The position numbers and the translations under genes were made by a program. From Circinella umbellata (lineage: Eukaryota > Mucoromycota > Mucoromycetes > Mucorales > Lichtheimiaceae): DNA of 28,342 nt. The stretch is taken from the NCBI GenBank assembly GCA_025093555.1, contig JAIWNF010000142.1:1-28342 (forward strand), given 5' to 3'. Each line of letters begins with the position of its first letter. Position 1 is the first letter of the stretch. The notes beneath the pieces were generated by a model that saw only the letters and a list, made by a program, of their open reading frames with translations, did no database searches and was not told the DNA's origin. Shown here piece after piece: positions 11,250 through 22,853 of this stretch.

Positions 11250-12610
11250 GATGGTAATACGTATTGACTAGATAATAAAAATTTTAGATGTGCTTGGTAA
11301 TATATATAAAGAAGTAGCAATGAATCAATATAATTTGATGGATGTGTCAAGTTGAACCTGTGTCTTTATTTATACTTTTTTTTACTAATATATTAATATA
11401 TTTTTTAATTTAATACGTACTTATAGCTAGATACGTATGAATATAAAAGCTTTGGATTTAATTCTATACAGAATGAGGAAAGGAATCCCTCGAATGTAGA
11501 TGTAATTGAAAATAAGCATACTGCTTTTCTTTATTAAATGTTCACACTTGATATATCAGAGTATCTTTAGCATTAATTAAAGTAAATGGATTTTTACATT
11601 AATTATGTAAATAATTTTTTTTACGTTCTTATAGTTATACAAATCTGACACTTCGTATACGTATAAATATAAAAAGCTTAACTGGCACGTATATTTGAAT
11701 AAGTAATTTAAAACGTTTATATCATAATATTTTTCGGCTTTAATTACATACAGCTATATGCAAGGTTGTGCAGTAATGTTATTTAACTAGGAGGTACTAA
11801 TCGATTATTATGACGATCTACAAGTTTTATACCAAATGTCACACTATGACGAAAGTATCTCGAATGTCCTTTTTCTAACTTTTTAATTTTTTAATTGTTT
11901 GTTTAATATATATAAATATATACTGATGTAATTTCGACACTGCTGTATACCATTTAATTTTATAATTACATATAAATGCGCTTTTATATTGTTCAATACA
12001 TACATAGCATCACCTTTTATGCTGTTGGTATTGGGCTTAGTTATTTATGTCTTTCGGCTGCCAAAGATAATAGTCGTTATAAAAAGAGGTCATTATACTA
12101 CAATAAATAATTTGATACAATCAAATGTTTATGACATACAATGCTGAATGGTATTATTTTTCAACGTAGAGAATAATTTGGAAACCATTCGATTCTATGT
12201 ACGTAGTTTATTTCACGATGTTCATCATAGTGTGAAACGCAAAACCACTGTATAGATATACCTATAGAAACAACAGTAGTAATGCAATTTACTGATAGAT
12301 TATGTAAGTTTAAAATTCGCAATACCTTTCTTCTATTCCATCACTATTATAAAACTGTTAAACGTCATAAAAGATTTTATCCTTTTTTTTAATCGATTAT
12401 CATAATATTTTTTTGCTATATGTAATCGCATTGTTTTTATTAATCATTAGTACCAGTTTATACACTTTAAGAAAAGTAATGTTTATTTATAAGTATATTT
12501 ATGCAATGAAGATTTACATTACATTTTAATTTATTTGAATTAATCATAATTGTCAGGTATGATAATAACAATTTTTATTTAGAATGATGAATTACATATA
12601 TATATATATA
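11250..12610. other. Non-coding interior of the Ginger element
   Basis: AT-rich, no ORF over 60 codons and no clear RNA. It separates the transposase start codon from the right inverted repeat and presumably carries its promoter (TATA-like run near 11298-11312). Confidence 0.6.
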
Positions 12611-12851
12611 TATAACTTAAAATTAACACCCATTAAATAAAGTTAAATAGATGAAACTTAGGTTGTAAATAGGAGAGAAATTATTCGTTTTTTTTTGTAC
12701 TAAAAATATAGTATAATTATTATTGCTTTTGCATAAAATAATAAATTTATTATTGATTGGGAGTTGGGTGGCCCAAAGTCCAATTGGAAGTTGGACGAAA
12801 TTTTTGGTCGCCCAACTTTAAATTGGGCAGAATTGGATTTTGGACGCTACA
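12611..12851. repeat. Ginger terminal inverted repeat, right
   Basis: Mirror of 6715-6952, ending in GGACGCTACA. The outermost dozen bases differ at several positions from the left end, while the next 60 bases are nearly identical. Confidence 0.9.
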
Positions 12852-12856
12852 AAAGC
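12852..12856. repeat. Ginger target-site duplication, right (AAAGC)
   Basis: Same five bases as 6710-6714, abutting CTACA. Confidence 0.85.
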
Positions 12857-12920
12857 CCCCTACTAAAAGTATCTAACATCCCACTACTGGTCGAAGTTGG
12901 ACCCTAAGTTAGACCTAAAA

Positions 12921-13110
12921 GTCGCCGCAATGTTTCGTTAAAAGGTCACCGCATTGAATCAAGTGGCCGCAGTGTTTCGTTAATGTCGCCGCATTGTTTC
13001 GAGGAGCCGCGATGTTCCGTTGAAAAGTCGCCGCATTGAATCGGGTCGCCGCAGTGTTTCGTTAAAAAGTTGCCGCGCTGAATCGAGGAACTGCGCTGTT
13101 TCGGAGCGGA
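12921..13110. repeat. GC-rich degenerate tandem array, unit about 24 bp (GCCGC...TGTTTCG)
   Basis: About nine or ten units of a form like GTCGCCGCATTGTTTCGTTAAAA, alternating between endings TTTCG and GAATC. It is markedly richer in C+G and CpG than everything around it. An inverted copy of the core (CGAAACACCGCGG) lies at about 13246-13258. The ORFs on both strands here are by-products of the repeat. Confidence 0.8.
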
Positions 13111-13279
13111 GCCGCGTACACTTCCGTAACAACGCGGTAACAGTTATTCGCACAAATGCAAACTGTCTTTTAAATATAAAACTGTACAATAAAAGTTGTA
13201 AACGACTGCTCTTTATGCAAACGCGGTTTTCATATTTTTGCGCCCGAAACACCGCGGGGCCATGAAGCGTTTCATAAAA

Positions 13280-14250
13280 AAATTGGAAATTGGTCAGCGT
13301 TCTCAAAAAAGTGTAGTTGTGCACGCATACACAAACATTTAGTGTTACTGGCTATGCGCACACATATATTTATTTTTACCGTGTTTACTTTTAATACTCA
13401 AAATATACGTTTTTTGAAAACTCATGATAGTTAAATGATTAATAATGTTTTGAATAGTAACAAAAAGTGACCTTCACTCAAAATTCTGTTTTTACTACTT
13501 TAAGGAACATCACAACTAATTTAACAACAAACAATAAAAATGTTGTTTTGTTAAAGCGGTAATTTGAATAAAATGTAATATTTGCAAGTGCAATTTTATT
13601 CAGATAAAATTGTAGTAGCTTACTGGATTTACCCGATCCTGAACTGATAGAGTGCTGGTTACAGAGAAAGAAGCACTTGAAGACCTGGGTGAGTAAAGCT
13701 TTGAATCCTCAACTGGACACAAGTCTACATCACCCAGTAGTAGAAGCAGTACCAAGTCCTTATTAAGGTGACAACCTTATCTTGTTTCTTTAGCTGTGAC
13801 AATCATAAGGTGTAGATGCAAGTCATCATCTACAGAACAAGCTAGCAATAAAATATGATGGAGGTCTGATGGTTGTAAAAATGCTGCTGTCACACACTTC
13901 TTAGATAAGAGATTGAGCAGGCTAGATGTAGTTGAAGGTATAGAGCAAAGAAAAGTAAACAATGGTATGAGTTCAACTTGGGACTTGGTGTGGGGTTTCT
14001 TTTTTATTATTGAGGTTTATTTTGATTGGTACTGTATTTTTCAAAATTGTCCAAAGGTGAAAATTCAAGTTAGCAATATAACTTTTGAAGTTGAGGATAT
14101 GATTTTAAAAATTGAGGGCATGATTCTAATATTGGTAAAATTTATATATTTTATAGCAGTAGCTGTGAATTATAACTTTGATTACCTATCTTCACTCCGC
14201 ATCATCCTTAATATAAAAATTAACAATTACAAAATTTTTGGTTTCTTTTA
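13280..14250. other. Uncharacterised stretch with scraps of coding-like sequence
   Basis: No gene can be supported. On the plus strand 13612-13761 reads LDLPDPELIECWLQRKKHL before a stop, and 13869-13990 reads another short charged frame. On the minus strand the same bases are also partly open. They may be remnants of an older element. Nothing recognised. Confidence 0.3.
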
Positions 14251-14340
14251 ATCTTTATTTATTTGATGAAAGTACATAAAAAGAAATTGAATAAAAAGGG
14301 GAAACATCATAATTATGAAAAAACTAACTACAATATTCTC

Positions 14341-15400
14341 TCATTCCTTCCATCTAGGAACAAATATAAGCGAAAGCCTAATCCATCCTTGGCAATCCTG
14401 GGCTGAAACCTAATGAGTAGAGCTCCTTATTCTGGGCAATAAGGTATCATCAGTGGTCAATAAGTTGTGCTTAACACCAGACTTTAGTTTTGACCAAAAT
14501 TCTTCTATTGGGTTGAGAAAAGGTGAATAAGAAGGGAGGTATAATATTTCAAACCCTTGTTTTTTTACTGCCTCTCTCACTTTGGCTGTCTTGTGGATAG
14601 TTGCATTATCCATGACTAATATTCTTCTATCTATGCCATTTTCCTTTGGAACTCCTATAAGCACCTCCAGGAAGTCAATATAGTGTTCTGCCTGCATACC
14701 AATTTTACCTACAACTTTTTCTTTACCATTGTAGAGTTTGTGTTTCTTGGAGCCGACAACTGCTTGTGGTCTTCAAAGACTGAGGTTAACAATACCCTCG
14801 CCAGTGAACCAGTGATTCTACCTATGATAGTTATATTAACCCCATGTGACTTCGAAACCAAAGCCTTAGCAGGAGTACCTTGTTTCAAGTGACCAAAATT
14901 ACATTTGATATGCATGTTAAATCCAGCTTCATTGATAAAGATGTACTTGTAGTAATCAATGCCACTAAATTTAAATGCCTGTGCCTAGTTCATCCTTGAG
15001 GTGATTGTTTCATCAGAGTTGCAATACTCTGAGATCCATTCCAGCCTCTTCATTGTAAGCCTACATTTGCTGACAAGATGCTTTTGGAGCCCACTTTGGG
15101 TGATGCTAATACTAAATTTATCAACAAATAATTGCTGTACTTCTTTTAGGGTTACATCTAACTTACTGTAGTGTCATAATATGCCTGTAGGAATGCAGCA
15201 TGCTTCAGTTGTAAAGTTGGTAGTGGTCCAGGAGACTTACCTATTGTACTGGGAAGGTATAGTTCATCATCAATAAATTGCTTCTTATATCACTTGAGCA
15301 GTTCTCTCAGGTATCAAAAGGTCACATCTAGTTTCTGCAGCATTTAAGGTGATGTTTTAGATCCTGTCAATTAGTTAGATGTTTTCAGAACCTTGATATA
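14341..15400 (-). pseudogene. Tc1/mariner (IS630-type) transposase, nearly full length but broken
   Basis: Read on the minus strand, 15290-15180 gives the N-terminal region (KKQFIDDELYLPSTIGKSPG). A frame change leads into the helix-turn-helix part (LKEVQQLFVDKFSISITQSG, about 15160-15090). At about 14950-14925 the first catalytic motif reads FINEAGFN, where the usual Asp is Asn. A frameshift lies near 14800-14700. Then come ILVMDNATIHK (second Asp intact) and NPIEEFWSKLK (third acidic residue intact) at 14697-14410, followed by an in-frame TAG and the tail QDCQGWIRLSLIF ending at 14341. Further N-terminal residues may extend to about 15850 (KKARGGPYKAL at roughly 15769-15737). Several disruptions and the D-to-N change make it inactive. 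It is the same family as the copy at 5275-5813. Confidence 0.88.
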
Positions 15401-16279
15401 CTCAATGAGCTCCTATATGATTTACGAATTTTAAGTTCGACATAGAAGGGACTGAAGGTTTAATAATGGGAATTTATTCATATTAGGTGGATTAAGTGAA
15501 AATAATGGAATTTGTGAAAAACTGTTGTTTAATATAACTATATAGTTTACTTTATTATTATTTATCAGTAATATTAGTTTATATGGATTAAACAGGTTTC
15601 TAATAACATACCATGTCTTTTTTGGAACCTAAGGCAATTTCTTTTTGATCTTGAAATTATTAGATGTTATTCTTTTCTTAGATCGAAATGGAAATGGTGG
15701 ATTATCCGATAATGGATTGTTATGACAATGGTAGTTTCTTACTGAAGGGCTTTATAAGGTCCTCCCCTGGCCTTTTTCACCAGTTCTGTTACATTTTGAG
15801 TAGCAATGGAAGTATTGGAGGGGTTGGAGCTTTAAGAATCCATTAATTTAGATGTGGATGTTTGCTGTAATTATCAATTATGAGTAATTAAAAATAATGG
15901 AATATAAGTCAAAGTTGGATTTCAAGACCATACTTCATTAAATACCTGTAGTGTATATTTGATTTTTTTCATGGATACTAAAGATTGAACACTACTAGTA
16001 AAGTTGTGGCATTTATTGGATATGATTTAATACATATCATTCACTTCCATCTCGTCTTTGTACATATCAACATCAGTATCATAGAGTAGTAGTAAACTTT
16101 TGATAGATAGCATGCAGCATTGGACTTTTCCCATAGAAAAAAGTATTCTTCCCAGTGAAAGTCCGACATTTTTTGTGAAAACTATCAAAACTGTGAAAAG
16201 TTTATTTTTATTTGTTTACTTTAATGTGGGTGTATCTGTGAGAGAATATAAAATGATAATAAATAGGTAGCAATATTAT
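15401..16279. other. Non-coding region between two broken transposases
   Basis: Mostly AT-rich. A minus-strand scrap at about 15850-15700 (TQNVTELVKKARGG) could be the extreme N-terminus of the Tc1-like gene. I found no inverted ends for either neighbouring element here. Confidence 0.4.
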
Positions 16280-18953
16280 TCACCCAGTACAGGAGAGAAA
16301 AGAGACACAAGGTTAAATTTATAAGATGGATCATTGGCAACATGTATATTACTATAATTCCAAACATCACCTAGGTGAACCCCATCTTCTTCAATATTCT
16401 TAAAATTCAATGACTGACTCTAATCATCTATCAATGAATTATAATGGGACGAAGAAATAACATTTTCATTTTCCAGATTTTCTTTATTTTCTTCGTTTGA
16501 TTCATTTGATAGTGCTGATGATGCTGCTATGGATGGCTGCTGTGGTTGTAGTTGTGCTGATGATGATTGTGGAGAGGTTGCAATTATAGAAAATGACGAA
16601 GAAGATTATTGTGAGGATGATGTTGATAATGTTGCTTGCTGTTGACCTGAGAATGATAATGTCGTGGGTGTTATGGATGACATTCTAATCGAAGATATCC
16701 TTGAAGAATATTTCTTTTTAATGAAGCAAGCATTCCTTGTGAATTTTAACGTTTTAATGCAGACTGAATTTGTGCCATCGATAAAACTTCATTGTAAGTA
16801 AGTCTGTTCCATGCAGAGCTATATATCAATCCCATATCACTAAACAGTCATTCGCAGGAAGCAGAGTTAACACTAACGGCATGAAGTCATCTAGCAACCT
16901 TTGATAGTTGTTCGAAAAAGGGGTCTTCTATTACAACCATTCTCTAATATGCATCAATATCATCCTCAAATCCTATGAAACCTTCGATATCAAAAGGACT
17001 TTCTTGGTTAAAATATCATAATACTTGTAAATTCATTCTTGCTGGTAGCTCTCCAAACCACAGAGTATAATAATATGAGGTCCAGGATCCTAGAATCCTG
17101 ATGCCTATATTAACAGATTGGGTGCTTTGGACATACTTTGGCTTGCGATTGATATTTTTTAGATGTATCATAGGGTAATAAAAATGGGCTAATAACAACA
17201 ACGGCTATTCTCATTGAGAGAAACAGTGTTCCATTTGGTTTATAAAACACGATACTTCTACTTGAGGAAAGGTCAGTATGAAATCACTTTTTTCTGTTGT
17301 AAAACAAGGGATAATACTGCCAAAGGCTTTGAGTATATCATACAATTTTGCATGATTACTTTGCAATATATCCAATGATTTGGCAAATGGGGTAAGCATT
17401 GAAATGACACCATCAATATTATTCCAAGAATTATTGTCAGAAATTGTGGTATGTAACTCTGGTTGTATCTTGTTTGCCAAATTTGTATCTTCTTCAGAAT
17501 TGAGTAAAAGTTTCTAAGAAGTTTAATATATTAGTAATTATCGAAGGATTAGGATAAAGGAACTATAATACATTTAAGTAGAATACCCTAAGAGAATGCT
17601 TTGTTTTTTGTAGACTAATCAGCACATCGAAATAAGAGTTCCACCTTGTAGTACAAGGTTGTTCTAAGGCGATACCATATTTTCCTGCTTCTACTAATCG
17701 ATCTCGAAGATTCTTCAATAGATATGGAGAACAATTAAAAGATTCAATTACTTTAATGGCATGCTTTAAACATAAATCAAGAGATATGAATGCTTTTAAG
17801 ATGTCGACGATGCACAAGTTTAATTGGTAGGCAAAGCATAGAAGCCAAATAATCTCAGGTCGTTTACGACGAAGTTGAGTCTATGCAGCAGCATATGCAC
17901 TTGCCGAATCTGTTACCACTGCAATAACCTTCACATGATGTTTAACAATATTACCCATATCAATCAGTGCTTCTAACTTGTTAATAATGTTGCTAGTGTA
18001 TAGCTGTTCATCTGAGATGTCTTGAGCATCCCAAATTATACTTTTTCCTTGAGAGTTTATTAAAACAATGCCAAATATCTCTTGTTTAGCTACGTTTCTC
18101 CATCTATCGCAAGTCAGTGTTACCCCTTGTTGATCTTGAGCATCTTTTATATTTTCTTCGTACATTTCTTTAGTAACATGGGACAAAATTGCTATTGATA
18201 AATATTGTCATTTTGAAAACACTTTATGTTTTGACTGCTTTGAATTATATATTAAAAAAAGATAAAACTGTACACTCAGCAAAATAAACTTTCTACCTTC
18301 AAACTTTTCCTTGCAAAGCAAAGTAAATCAATCGTTTCCTTGTTTTCTACCCATGAAAGCCCCATATTTGTCGAAATTGTCGCCTTCAACATTCATTCAT
18401 GAAAGTTATCAATCTATTCTTGAGCTATTTGGCTTTCACTACATGTTGGGCAACTTGGGTATTCTTCCAAATCGTGTCTACTAGAGTTTACAGAGTAAAT
18501 GCCCATTTGACTCACAGAATCTTCGGGATGAACAACGTCCGAAAAAGAGTGTATTAATTATAATTGTGATTTCGGATTAAAAATTTTATGATCTCTTAAA
18601 ATTTGTTGACAGGTTTCAATTGACAAATTCATGCATTCCTATATAAGCTCAATTATTATTAAGTATGAGGAACACAGGGGCAGAGATAACACTTATTATA
18701 CCTGTAGGTGAGCCATCCACCTCTCTTTTCTTGAAAGAAATTGTTCTGCATGATGATAACCTATTACATTAATGCACGCATGGCAGTGCGACCATCTAAG
18801 TTTTTGTGTAGAATTGTCCTTATGAATGTGGTCCTTGTGTAAGAAATATTTGCCTATTGGGCTTTCTGGACGCCCTGTTTTTACAGCTTCGATTGAAAAT
18901 TGTGACATTATAGAAATAAATTGATTTTGTGTCAAAATCAAAAAAACATACAA
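16280..18953 (-). pseudogene. hAT-family transposase with BED zinc finger, degenerate
   Basis: Remains of a hAT transposase, a DNA-cutting enzyme that leaves 8-base target duplications. In order on the minus strand: BED-type finger at 18953-18640 (WSHCHACINVIG then MAHLQ|ECMN, the second half reached across a GT-AG intron about 18702-18640); first catalytic region TLTCDRWRN (about 18105); second Asp in AVVTDSASAYA (about 17910-17885); CFAYQLNLCIVDILK and CTTRWNSYFD (about 17845-17630); C-terminal dimerisation motif SVNSASCE.LFSDMGLIYSS (about 16870-16815); and a Ser/Gln-rich tail (MSSITPTTLSFSGQQQ) running to a TGA at 16280. Stops in frame occur at 17881 and several other points, and a frame change at about 16720. 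Not functional. The intact BED segment suggests the 5' part decayed least. Confidence 0.85.
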
Positions 18954-18975
18954 TAGTATTGCATAGCGTTCTTCA

Positions 18976-20576
18976 TCTCATCCGACATCTGCTCATCCGA
19001 TCCGATGATGCAGTCATCCGAAAGATTGAAAGTGGTAATAGGTTTTTTTATAGGTGTTTATAAAAAAAAACATAAAAATATTGGATTGAAAAAGTGTGCC
19101 GCATTTTTAATGTAAGTGTAGCAAGTCAATAAATATGACAAATATTATTTTATCAACTCGAAGATTCATCAAACTTTTTAGATCTAAACTTTTTGAAATG
19201 ATCTAATCCCAAAGATGTTGAAATGTTATTACTTGATCCCTATTCATTATATTTCTTATAGCATATTATTCCTCAAATTATTTATGTCACAACACTTCCT
19301 ATATTATTTCATAATAATACTAATATTTGTCCCTTTCCAAAACGAAGAATAGCAAATAAAAAAAAATAACTATTGTTGAAGAAGACATCTAGAATAGTTT
19401 ATTTGATATTTGTATTACCATAGTGATATATATAATACAATTATAAACCCCAATACTCTCTCTATTTTGTACAGTTCAAATGTTCATCATCCAAATGTTC
19501 ATCATCCAAATCCAAGTATATAAACCATAATATTAACCCATATCCGCAGCACTTTTTTTTCAATGATTATTTGCATAAGTTATAAAATCTACTCAAACAA
19601 AAATAAAATAAAATACTACCACCATTAGTAAACAAATACATTATAGTAATATAATTCGGAGAAAGGGTATGTGTGTAAAAAAAAAAGAGTAGTACCACTT
19701 ACCAATCGTCAAGCACAATGTCCAGTTATATAAAAGCAATTATGTCAAAGATAGGGATATATAAAAAAGAAGGAGCTTTGATAATAAAATTGAGTAATGC
19801 TAGTTGTTTTGTAGGGTTATCAAGGTGTATATTAGATAGTTTTATTGACCAAGATTAAATAAAATATTTGTTAAAATCCATTGGTAAATAAAGTAGATTG
19901 TTGTAAAGAATATATTTGTCTATAAACTCGATCCACAATAGTTAGTAGAGCAAAGATGTAATATTGTAATTGTTAAGCTAATAGATTCTTATTGGCATTA
20001 TTGAACATGTCCGTTCGTGTGTAAAATAGATATGATGATGAGTGATTAAAATAATATAATAAAAAAAAGACTACCAAACTTAGTTGTTTTATTTGGGATC
20101 ATTATTTTCCATTATTAAAAAAGAAGATGACTGTATTAAATGGAGTAACGAAGATTTGATTGAAGAAGCTTAGTTTTCTCTTTTTTTTTTTTTGGCTGTC
20201 ACACATAATTTTTACACACACACACAGCCATACTATATATGCACATGCACGCGCACTTTATATTTATAATTTCGGCTTTTTTTAACAAAAAGTATTCTTT
20301 TCCCTATTTTTTATATTTCTCTTCATAAAAAGCTTTCATCTACTATATTATCTTTTACATTACAAATTTATTTATTTTATTTTTATATTTATATTAAAAA
20401 TTACCATGTACTTTTCTACAATTGCCATCATTTATTAAAATATGCTTCTATTTTGTTTCTTTGAACCAGTTTGAAGTACAATATTTATTCTGAACCAATC
20501 TAAACCAATTGCGCTATATTATGCTTATATACGAAAAGACAAATCAATCATGATAACAATTTTTACAATATCCAAT
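18976..20576. other. Non-coding AT-rich stretch
   Basis: No gene seen. Contains short simple repeats, such as a duplicated ATGTTCATCATCCAA near 19480-19507, poly-T at about 20180-20192 and a CA tract near 20212-20226. Confidence 0.55.
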
Positions 20577-20584
20577 ACCTTTTG
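20577..20584. repeat. 8-bp target-site duplication, left (ACCTTTTG)
   Basis: Identical to 26270-26277 and abutting TAGGGATC. Confidence 0.88.
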
Positions 20585-20604
20585 TAGGGATCTTAGTACA
20601 ATCT

Positions 20605-20755
20605 GGATTTATAAACCGATCCGTTTTTCATACAGATTGGATCGGATTCAGATTGTGTCTCAACGGATTCAGATCGGATTCGGATCGTAATTCTACAATC
20701 CAGATTGTAAACAGATTGAGATCTATGGATCCGTTGGATTTTTCTGATCCATCAT
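20605..20755. repeat. Left subterminal repeats (GGATCGGATT-like)
   Basis: Repeated hexamer-like motifs GGATTC, GATCGG and GATCCG in both orientations, as found next to many hAT ends where transposase binds. The matching set lies at 26108-26250. Confidence 0.75.
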
Positions 20756-21109
20756 TATAATTATAGAGTAATGGATCAAAGTTTTAACAATGCTGTGGTA
20801 AGGTATATATATATATTCAAATAAAGAAGAGAGTAAGTTTTTGTATACTATTATATACTTGAATAGAGCAGTTGAAAAGAAAAGTAGTAATGGCTTCAAT
20901 ATAGAAAAGAAATATCTGAAAAGAAAAAAATCAAAAATTGAAGATTAAAAAGAGAGATTAATGAACTTAATTATTATTTTTATTAATCTAGTAATGATAA
21001 AGAGAATTATGAACTTTTATTTGGTTGTAAACAGAAAAAAAACTTATACCTCTTTTTTTTCAGCATACTACTCGCCCCCACAAAAAAAAATCCACGTCAT
21101 GTTATATTT

Positions 21110-21300
21110 CTACCACCACCATAATTTTTTTTTTTCACTATAAACTTTTTTATCACTATAACTTTTTTTTTACTACTATAACTTTCCCACTATAATTTTT
21201 TTTCAACTATAACTTTCTTTTCCATTGTAACTTCTTTTTTCCCATATTATAACTTTTTATTACTACAATCTTTTTTTACTACAATTCTTTTTTTATAAAA
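21110..21300. repeat. Degenerate (CACTATAACTTTTTT)n array
   Basis: About nine units of 17-22 bases with core ACTATAACTTT and variable T runs, ending just before the first AAGTCCC motif. Confidence 0.75.
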
Positions 21301-21303
21301 CCT

Positions 21304-21450
21304 CAAAGTCCCATTGAGTCCAGCGAAGTCCCCAAAATTTCAAACTCAAAGGGACGTCGGGAATAGTAAGCCAATTATTTTACGCAAAAGTGAAAAATAA
21401 GTGTTTTATTTGCACTCCAAGTCCCCACTCAAAATATAGAAGTCCCTGCC
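21304..21450. promoter_or_regulatory. Left cluster of AAGTCCC motifs, possible Crypton end or recombinase-binding region
   Basis: AAGTCCC(C) occurs at 21306, 21326, 21419 and 21440, with a reverse-oriented GGGACG at 21351. GCACTCCAAGTCCCCACT at 21412-21429 is matched, inverted and with one base missing, at 25848-25864. It lies about 1.4 kb beyond the 3' end of the recombinase gene. Function is inferred from placement only. Confidence 0.5.
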
Positions 21451-22853
21451 TGCATAACACTAAAAAAAATTATTTTTTTCCTCATTTTTTTTTTTTTTTT
21501 ACATATGGGTACCTTCATGATGGGAAGAAAGAATCAATCGATTAACGAATCAAACAGATACTTGTTCTAAGAACATGGATAGCAAATAGAATATTCACAC
21601 ACATCAACAGGCAACAGTTTCGCATTCGGTTATATGTTCAATTGAAATGCAATAGAAAATGTTCGTATGAGCCAAACACGCAAGAAGATCGTACATGCAT
21701 TGCTAAACATGGATCGTCATTAAAATTAAAGACTGCGCATGGAACTTCCTCAAACAAAAGTATTAAGCGAACCAGATTACGATGTATATTTCATATAAAT
21801 TATTTTTATATTGTTTTTAAGTAAATCCTCATTGTATTTCGCACTTGATCGACGAACCTATCATTTATTCTTTTATGAACCCCTGGCGAAATATTTCTCG
21901 ACATTATTTTAAGCGATAATTGATACCATTGCATTGAAAAGAAAGTAGGATTGAGAACAACCACTTAATGATCCATCAACAGTTTCAGAGTTTAACAAAA
22001 TGAGAGGTAATAGCTATGGATTGGTGGGAAAAGTTTGGTAATTTGATAGCAATGATAGCATTTCCTGGGAAAACACAACAATCAGTAGTTTATCAATGTA
22101 GATTTTGGAATATGGATGATAATAATATAACTTTTTTAATATAAGGGATTTACAGTTTATGATGGAAGAGGGTGCTTTGGTCATAATTGCTATAGATGTT
22201 AGTTTGAGTATAAGCAGATTGAATGGAAAGAGGACGGATATTGATCTATACTTTGTTTCCTGAGCATGGATTTTATAATTTCTTAAAGTTCTTGTATATA
22301 TATTATCGTTTATATAAGCTAGAAAAATGAATTATTTTTTTTTCTAAGTAGTGTTACAATCATGATTATCATGATTATCATTTTATCCATATATTGTCAA
22401 TTATTTAGTAGCACTGTGCAATTTAATATTTAAATACGCATGAATATCCAAAGTGACAAATATACTTAGCCTGCTCTTTACCACTTACTTGTAGGTAGTG
22501 ACCAAACAATCAGCAAGAAAAGGTACAATGCTTTGGGGGAAGACCAGCTTAGCTAGAAAAAAATCAGAAAAACGATGAATAGTGATTGACGAACATGAGG
22601 AAATTGAGGTTAAAGAATAATCAAATGTGCTTATAAATTAGAGAAAACTGGAAAGAGAGGTTGAAGAAATATGAAAGAAATAAGAATAAAAGAGAAGATA
22701 GGATAATGAAAAAAAAATATAAAGAGAAAAGTGTATATAATAATGAAAAAAATATGACGCAAAAATATTCTAAAATATTGTCAAGCAATAAGATGTGTTT
22801 GTGGAGGTAGAGAAAGCTAGGAAAAAAATGTAGTAAATTTGAAATAAAAGATA
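21451..22853. other. Non-coding interior downstream of the recombinase gene
   Basis: AT-rich, with one 60-codon plus-strand ORF (21642-21824) that has no recognisable feature. No gene supported. Confidence 0.5.

Larger units (their letters stand above)
6715..12851. mobile_element. Complete Ginger-type DNA transposon, 6137 bp
   Basis: The left end starts TGTTACCG and the right end finishes CGCTACA, giving TGT...ACA termini as in Ginger elements. The terminal inverted repeats run about 240 bases (6715-6952 and 12611-12851), including near-identical stretches around CGACCAAAAATTTCGTCCAA. Each end also holds its own small hairpin (GCCCAACTTTAAATTGGGC). The 5 bases just outside are AAAGC on both sides (6710-6714, 12852-12856). 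The single gene is a minus-strand, multi-exon DDE integrase. About 1.4 kb between gene start and right repeat (11250-12600) is non-coding. Exact duplication and long matched repeats suggest a fairly recent insertion. Confidence 0.95.

Noticed and set aside
12980..13324. 114-codon minus-strand ORF with repeated RRPDSMRRLFNGTSR-like units
   Set aside because: Produced by the GC-rich 24-bp DNA repeat; the plus strand is equally open, so there is no sign of selection for protein.
16280..18975. Intact hAT element with its own ends
   Set aside because: No inverted end was found near 16280 and the reading frame has several stops, so only a pseudogene is called.
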